Assembly: GCF_900115015.1 (NCBI RefSeq)
Contig: NZ_FOUZ01000009.1
Location: 1 to 64,000, forward strand
Length of the DNA stretch: 64,000 bases
Origin: Algoriella xinjiangensis
GTDB taxonomy: Bacteria; Bacteroidota; Bacteroidia; Flavobacteriales; Weeksellaceae
Direction of reading: 5' to 3'
Shown here: one piece after another, positions 60,222-64,000 of the stretch
How the letters are laid out: every line of letters begins with the position of its first letter
How positions within the stretch are numbered: the stretch's first letter is position 1
Translations under genes and position numbers: made by a program
The notes under the pieces: generated by a model
What the model was told of the DNA's origin: nothing
The model's input: only the letters and a program-made list of their open reading frames with translations
Database searches by the model: none

Positions 60222-63200
60222 TTGGAACAGAAAACTATTAAAAACGTTTTTAGCTTATACGATTCATCAGATTTCGTACAGAAGCTTATTGTCAATTTTA
60301 AAAATAATCCACAAACAAAGGTTAACATAAAAGGATTTTTAGGTTCTGGATTAAGCATTTTAGCGGGTCATCTCTACGATCGTGTTGCGCGTCCAACCGT
60401 CCTTATTTTTGATGATAAAGAAGAAGCTGCTTATTTTTTGAACGATTTAGAAACATTGTTTGATAGAGAACAAGTACTCTTTTTTCCATCATCTTACAAA
60501 AGACCTTATGTTGTAGAGGATGTAAATAATGCAAATGTTGTGGTCAGAACAGAGGTTTTAAACGCACTTTCGCATTCTAAACGACCAAAAATAGTTGTCA
60601 CTTACGCAGAAGCTTTGCTGGAAAAAGTTGTGACAAAAAAAGCACTTTCATCAAATACATTAAAAGTAAAAGTTGGAAATGATTTAGGAATTGATTTCTT
60701 AACGGAAGTTTTAACGTCCTATCATTTTCATCGTGTTGATTTTGTTTCCGAACCAGGAGAATTCTCGATTCGTGGAGGAATTATAGATGTTTTTTCGTTT
60801 TCGAATGAGCATCCATATCGTATTTCTCTTTTTGGCGATGAGGTCGAAACCATTCGTACGTTTGATATTGAGAATCAACTTTCGATTGCGACGACAAAGG
60901 AAATTACAATTATTCCGAATTTAGAAAATAAATCAATTGACGAAAAACGCGAAAGTTTTTTACAATATATTCCAAAAGATAGTTTAATTATTGCAAAAAA
61001 TATTTCGGTTTTAGCAAAGCAAATCAACCGTAATTTTGAGCAAGCCGAAGAAGCTTTTTCACAATTAACTGGAGAAATAAAACAAGCTGAACCAGAGAAA
61101 CTATTTCTGAATCAAAATGCTTTTCTTCATCAGGTTTCCGAATTTGGTTTGATAGAATTAGCACCGATCCCGTATTTTGAAACGGTAGAAGTTATCGAAT
61201 CTCCTTTTAAACCGCAGCCAACATTTAACAAACAATTCGAATTATTAATTGATGATTTGAATGAGCTTAAAAATGATGGTTTCAAAAATGCATTAATCTG
61301 TTCTAACGAAAATCAAATTCGTCGTTTCGAAGAGATTTTTGAAGATATTGGGAAAGAAGTTTCCTATATTCCTGTACTTGGTTCTATTTATCAAGGTTTT
61401 ATTGATGACGAAATTAAATTAGCGTGTTACACGGATCATCAGATTTTTGGACGTTATCATAAGTTTAATGTTCGCAATTCTTTTACCAAAAAAGAAGCGA
61501 TAACGTTAAAGGAAATCAATTCGTTGCAAGTAGGTGATTATGTAACGCATATCGATTATGGTATCGGAAAATTTGCGGGTTTAGTACGTTTAAATAACAA
61601 TGGCGTAATGCAAGAATCTATCAAATTGATTTATCAAAATAATGATATTCTTTATGTTAACATTCATTCGCTTCATAAAATTGCAAAGTTTAGAGGAAAA
61701 GATGGAGTTGAGCCAAAAGTGAGTAAAATTGGTTCGCCAGCTTGGAAAAATTTAAAAAATAAAACCAAAGCGAAAGTCAAAGAAATTGCTTTCGATTTGA
61801 TAAAATTATATGCAAAACGTCGTACCAGAAAAGGTTTCGCGTATTCGCCAGACACTTATTTACAGAATGAATTAGAGGCTTCTTTTATTTATGAAGATAC
61901 GCCAGATCAATTTAAAGCGACGCAAGACGTAAAAGCTGATATGGAATCTGATCGTCCAATGGATCGTTTGGTTTGTGGTGATGTAGGTTTTGGAAAAACA
62001 GAAGTTGCGATTCGCGCTGCGATGAAAGCCGCTGTAGATGGCAAACAAGTTGCTGTTTTGGTTCCGACAACTATTTTGGCTTTTCAACATTTTAAGACTT
62101 TTTCTGAACGTTTGAGAGATTTGCCTGTTAAGGTTGCTTACATCAATCGTTTTGTGACGGGTAAACGAAAATCCGAAATTTTAGCGGGATTAAAATCTGG
62201 TCAAGTTGATATTTTAATTGGAACACATCAATTGGTAAATCCTAAAATTGAGTACAAAGATTTGGGTTTATTAATTGTTGATGAAGAGCATAAATTTGGT
62301 GTTGGAGTAAAAGATAAATTAAAAACTCTTCGCGAGAATATCGATACATTAACATTAACGGCGACACCAATTCCGCGTACGTTACAATTTTCATTAATGG
62401 CTGCGCGAGATTTATCAGTTATTAAAACACCGCCACCAAATCGTCAACCGGTTGATACAAATTTGGTTGGTTTTAACGAAGAAGTTTTTCGAGACGCTAT
62501 AATGTACGAAATGCAGCGTGGTGGTCAAGTTTATATCGTTCATAATCGTGTACAATCGCTAAAAGATATTGCAGGTATGGTGCAACGTTTGGTTCCAGAT
62601 GCACGCGTAGCAACAGGTCACGGACAAATGGAAGGAAAAGCTTTAGAAGCTGTTTTACTCGATTTTATTGATGGTCGTTACGATGTTTTTGTTTCTACTA
62701 CAATTATCGAATCTGGTTTAGATGTGCCAAATGCGAATACGATTTTAATTAACGATGCGCAGAATTTTGGTCTTGCAGATTTGCATCAAATGCGTGGGCG
62801 TGTTGGTCGTAGTAACCGCAAAGCATTTTGTTATTTGGTGGCGCCGCCGCTTTCTGTTTTAACGGATGAAGCGCGTAAACGCTTGCAAGCAATCGAACAA
62901 TTTTCGGATTTAGGTTCTGGATTTAACATTGCTATGAAAGATTTAGAAATTCGTGGCGCAGGAAATTTATTGGGTGCAGAACAAACTGGATTTATGATGG
63001 ATATTGGTTTCGAAACGTATCAAAAAATCTTGAATGAAGCGATTGAAGAGTTAAAAGAAACTGACTTTAAAGATTTGTTTGAAGATCAACAAACCGATAA
63101 AACAAAAAGTTATGTTTCTGATGTTCAAATTGATTCGGATTTACAGATTCAGATTCCAGATGAGTACATTGAGAGTTCTGAAGAACGTTTATTGCTTTAT

Positions 63201-63590
63201 AAAGAATTAGCTGACATTGAAACTGAAACAGATTTACAAACGTTTAAAAACAATTTGATTGATCGTTTTGGTAAAATGCCCGAAGAAGCCGAGAATTTAT
63301 TAATGTCGATTCAATTAAAATGGATCAGTAAAAAATTAGGTTTAGAACGCATTGTAATGAAAAAAGGAATCCTTTTGGCTTATTTTGTTAACAAACCACA
63401 ATCCGAGTTTTATCAATCGGAGGAATTTAGATTAATTTTAAATTACGTCCAAAATAACGCTAAAAACATCAGTTTTAAGGAAAAATCACCTAAAAAAGGA
63501 GAAGAGTTTCCTTCGTTATTCCTTCGCTTTGAACATATAAAAACAGTGAAAGAAGCCTTAGATAATCTACAAAATTTGTTAATTCACTAG
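60222..63590 (+). CDS. mfd: Transcription-repair coupling factor Mfd
   Basis: 1122-aa DNA translocase that removes stalled RNA polymerase and recruits UvrA. The UvrB-like N-terminus (about 30-330) contains FPSSYKRPY and GGIIDVFS; the polymerase-interacting domain has GDYVTHIDYGIGKFAGL; the RecG-like motor has Walker A CGDVGFGKTE, LLIVDEEHKFGVG, TATPIPRTL, and the TRG/motif VI region QMRGRVGRSNRKAFCY. The C-terminal D7 domain is present. Translation begins at TTG: an in-frame stop (60216-60218) lies just upstream and no ATG occurs for a long distance. Confidence 0.96.
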   Translation: MEQKTIKNVFSLYDSSDFVQKLIVNFKNNPQTKVNIKGFLGSGLSILAGHLYDRVARPTVLIFDDKEEAAYFLNDLETLFDREQVLFFPSSYKRPYVVEDVNNANVVVRTEVLNALSHSKRPKIVVTYAEALLEKVVTKKALSSNTLKVKVGNDLGIDFLTEVLTSYHFHRVDFVSEPGEFSIRGGIIDVFSFSNEHPYRISLFGDEVETIRTFDIENQLSIATTKEITIIPNLENKSIDEKRESFLQYIPKDSLIIAKNISVLAKQINRNFEQAEEAFSQLTGEIKQAEPEKLFLNQNAFLHQVSEFGLIELAPIPYFETVEVIESPFKPQPTFNKQFELLIDDLNELKNDGFKNALICSNENQIRRFEEIFEDIGKEVSYIPVLGSIYQGFIDDEIKLACYTDHQIFGRYHKFNVRNSFTKKEAITLKEINSLQVGDYVTHIDYGIGKFAGLVRLNNNGVMQESIKLIYQNNDILYVNIHSLHKIAKFRGKDGVEPKVSKIGSPAWKNLKNKTKAKVKEIAFDLIKLYAKRRTRKGFAYSPDTYLQNELEASFIYEDTPDQFKATQDVKADMESDRPMDRLVCGDVGFGKTEVAIRAAMKAAVDGKQVAVLVPTTILAFQHFKTFSERLRDLPVKVAYINRFVTGKRKSEILAGLKSGQVDILIGTHQLVNPKIEYKDLGLLIVDEEHKFGVGVKDKLKTLRENIDTLTLTATPIPRTLQFSLMAARDLSVIKTPPPNRQPVDTNLVGFNEEVFRDAIMYEMQRGGQVYIVHNRVQSLKDIAGMVQRLVPDARVATGHGQMEGKALEAVLLDFIDGRYDVFVSTTIIESGLDVPNANTILINDAQNFGLADLHQMRGRVGRSNRKAFCYLVAPPLSVLTDEARKRLQAIEQFSDLGSGFNIAMKDLEIRGAGNLLGAEQTGFMMDIGFETYQKILNEAIEELKETDFKDLFEDQQTDKTKSYVSDVQIDSDLQIQIPDEYIESSEERLLLYKELADIETETDLQTFKNNLIDRFGKMPEEAENLLMSIQLKWISKKLGLERIVMKKGILLAYFVNKPQSEFYQSEEFRLILNYVQNNAKNISFKEKSPKKGEEFPSLFLRFEHIKTVKEALDNLQNLLIH

Positions 63591-63629
63591 ATTTTTTAAG
63601 TTAAAATTAACAATCTAATAATATATAAG

Positions 63630-63664
63630 AGGAGAAATGACTAAATTGTTATTTCTCCTTTTTG
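63630..63664 (+). terminator. Terminator after mfd
   Basis: AGGAGAAAT and ATTTCTCCT form a 9-bp stem with a 12-base loop, followed by a T run. Confidence 0.85.
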
Positions 63665-63771
63665 TTTGCAATAGAACACATATCTTAAATTAATAAAAAC
63701 TATTAAATTTATCATATAAAGCATTGCAACTACCTGATTGTTAATTTTAATAATTAATGTAAAGATTTATT

Positions 63772-63795
63772 ATTAATTTTATCGATAAAATTAAT
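63772..63795. promoter_or_regulatory. Perfect 24-bp palindrome before nuoA
   Basis: ATTAATTTTATC followed by GATAAAATTAAT: the 24 bases are their own reverse complement without a mismatch. It ends 23 bases before the nuoA ATG. No T run follows, so it is not an ordinary terminator; an operator or a 5' leader hairpin are possible. Confidence 0.55.
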
Positions 63796-63818
63796 GTTGA
63801 AAATATTATAAAGTGATT

Positions 63819-64000
63819 ATGGAAACAGCGTCAAGTTATATTCCGATTTTGATACTTTTTGTCGTGGCTTTCGCATTTGTGGCAGGAACAATTGTTGCAA
63901 CACATTTGTTAGGTCCATCGAGAAAAACAGACGAAAAATTGGAGAATTTTGAGTCAGGAATAGAGAAAGTTGGGAATGCAAGACAACCATTTGCAATTAA
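63819..64000 (+). CDS. nuoA: NADH-quinone oxidoreductase subunit A, 5' part
   Basis: The window ends inside this gene; 60 codons are seen. After METASSYIPILILF the first transmembrane helix runs to about residue 32, and the loop has THLLGPSRKTDEKLENFESGI, where GP and the E-x-Y/F-E-S-G-x-E pattern are the family mark of NuoA (here FESGIEKVGNARQPF). NuoA is a membrane subunit of respiratory complex I and normally the first gene of the nuo operon, so a nuo operon is expected beyond the window. The ATG was chosen by fit to the family; a 24-bp palindrome lies shortly upstream. Confidence 0.92.
   Translation, partial: METASSYIPILILFVVAFAFVAGTIVATHLLGPSRKTDEKLENFESGIEKVGNARQPFAI

Noticed and set aside
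1-64000. CRISPR arrays, tRNA genes, insertion sequences, prophage
   Set aside because: No regular repeat-spacer pattern, no tRNA cloverleaf apart from the tmRNA, and no transposase, integrase or phage structural gene was seen.

Overview
The window is chromosomal DNA of a low-GC member of the Bacteroidota, class Flavobacteriia. I lean towards a Weeksellaceae/Empedobacter-like genome, but the genus is not proven by what I can see. The lineage evidence is: a gliding lipoprotein gene (gldH) between a RicT/PSP1 gene and a PBP1A gene; two proteins with type IX secretion (T9SS) C-terminal sorting tails; many TonB-dependent receptors; lipoproteins whose mature N-termini begin with acidic runs such as SDDD; and TAnnTTTG promoter boxes in front of many genes.

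Layout. 1-330: 3' end of a 5S rRNA (end of an rRNA operon), its terminator and a spacer with a GC-richer repeat-like block. 331-774: Coa1-like membrane protein. 860-7990: cobalamin riboswitch followed by a five-gene outer-membrane vitamin B12 capture locus (BtuB, a BtuG-like surface lipoprotein, two accessory lipoproteins, and a second BtuG-like propeller that carries a T9SS tail). 8031-13556: wrap-like secreted protein, broken beta-barrel gene, GNAT acetyltransferase, leuS, small membrane protein. 13553-19524: PhoR/PhoB-like two-component system divergent from a TonB receptor plus beta-helix lipoprotein, with PhoP-box-like direct repeats between them. 19626-26998: SufT-like protein, SPFH protein, metG, siderophore receptor with PepSY membrane protein, and a 59-aa membrane protein. 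27004-32426: PBP1A, gldH, ricT, MBL hydrolase. 32555-39965: gltX, DUF779/aldehyde dehydrogenase pair, tmRNA, an unknown gene, ferredoxin/U32 peptidase pair, TrmH-type methyltransferase. 40040-46485: Wzc-Wza-CapD polysaccharide export trio and an OmpA protein. 46701-56243: prs, rplY, Rrf2 regulator with hemerythrin protein, glutamine cyclotransferase, ruvC, ppc, GH3 and DUF2797. 56390-64000: small lipoprotein, TPR/HTH regulator, T9SS-exported HAF-repeat protein, mfd, and the start of nuoA.

Most of the window is core-genome housekeeping without mobile elements; I see no IS element, prophage, CRISPR array or tRNA. The most distinctive system is the B12 locus, where a riboswitch, a hairpin that buries the btuB start codon, and a T9SS-tailed second BtuG-like protein flanked by a 25-nt direct repeat occur together. 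Regulatory sequence is also notable: a triple 11-bp-period repeat near the Pho-like system, a shared motif in front of the rrf2 and hemerythrin genes, a perfect 24-bp palindrome before nuoA, and a family of look-alike terminators.
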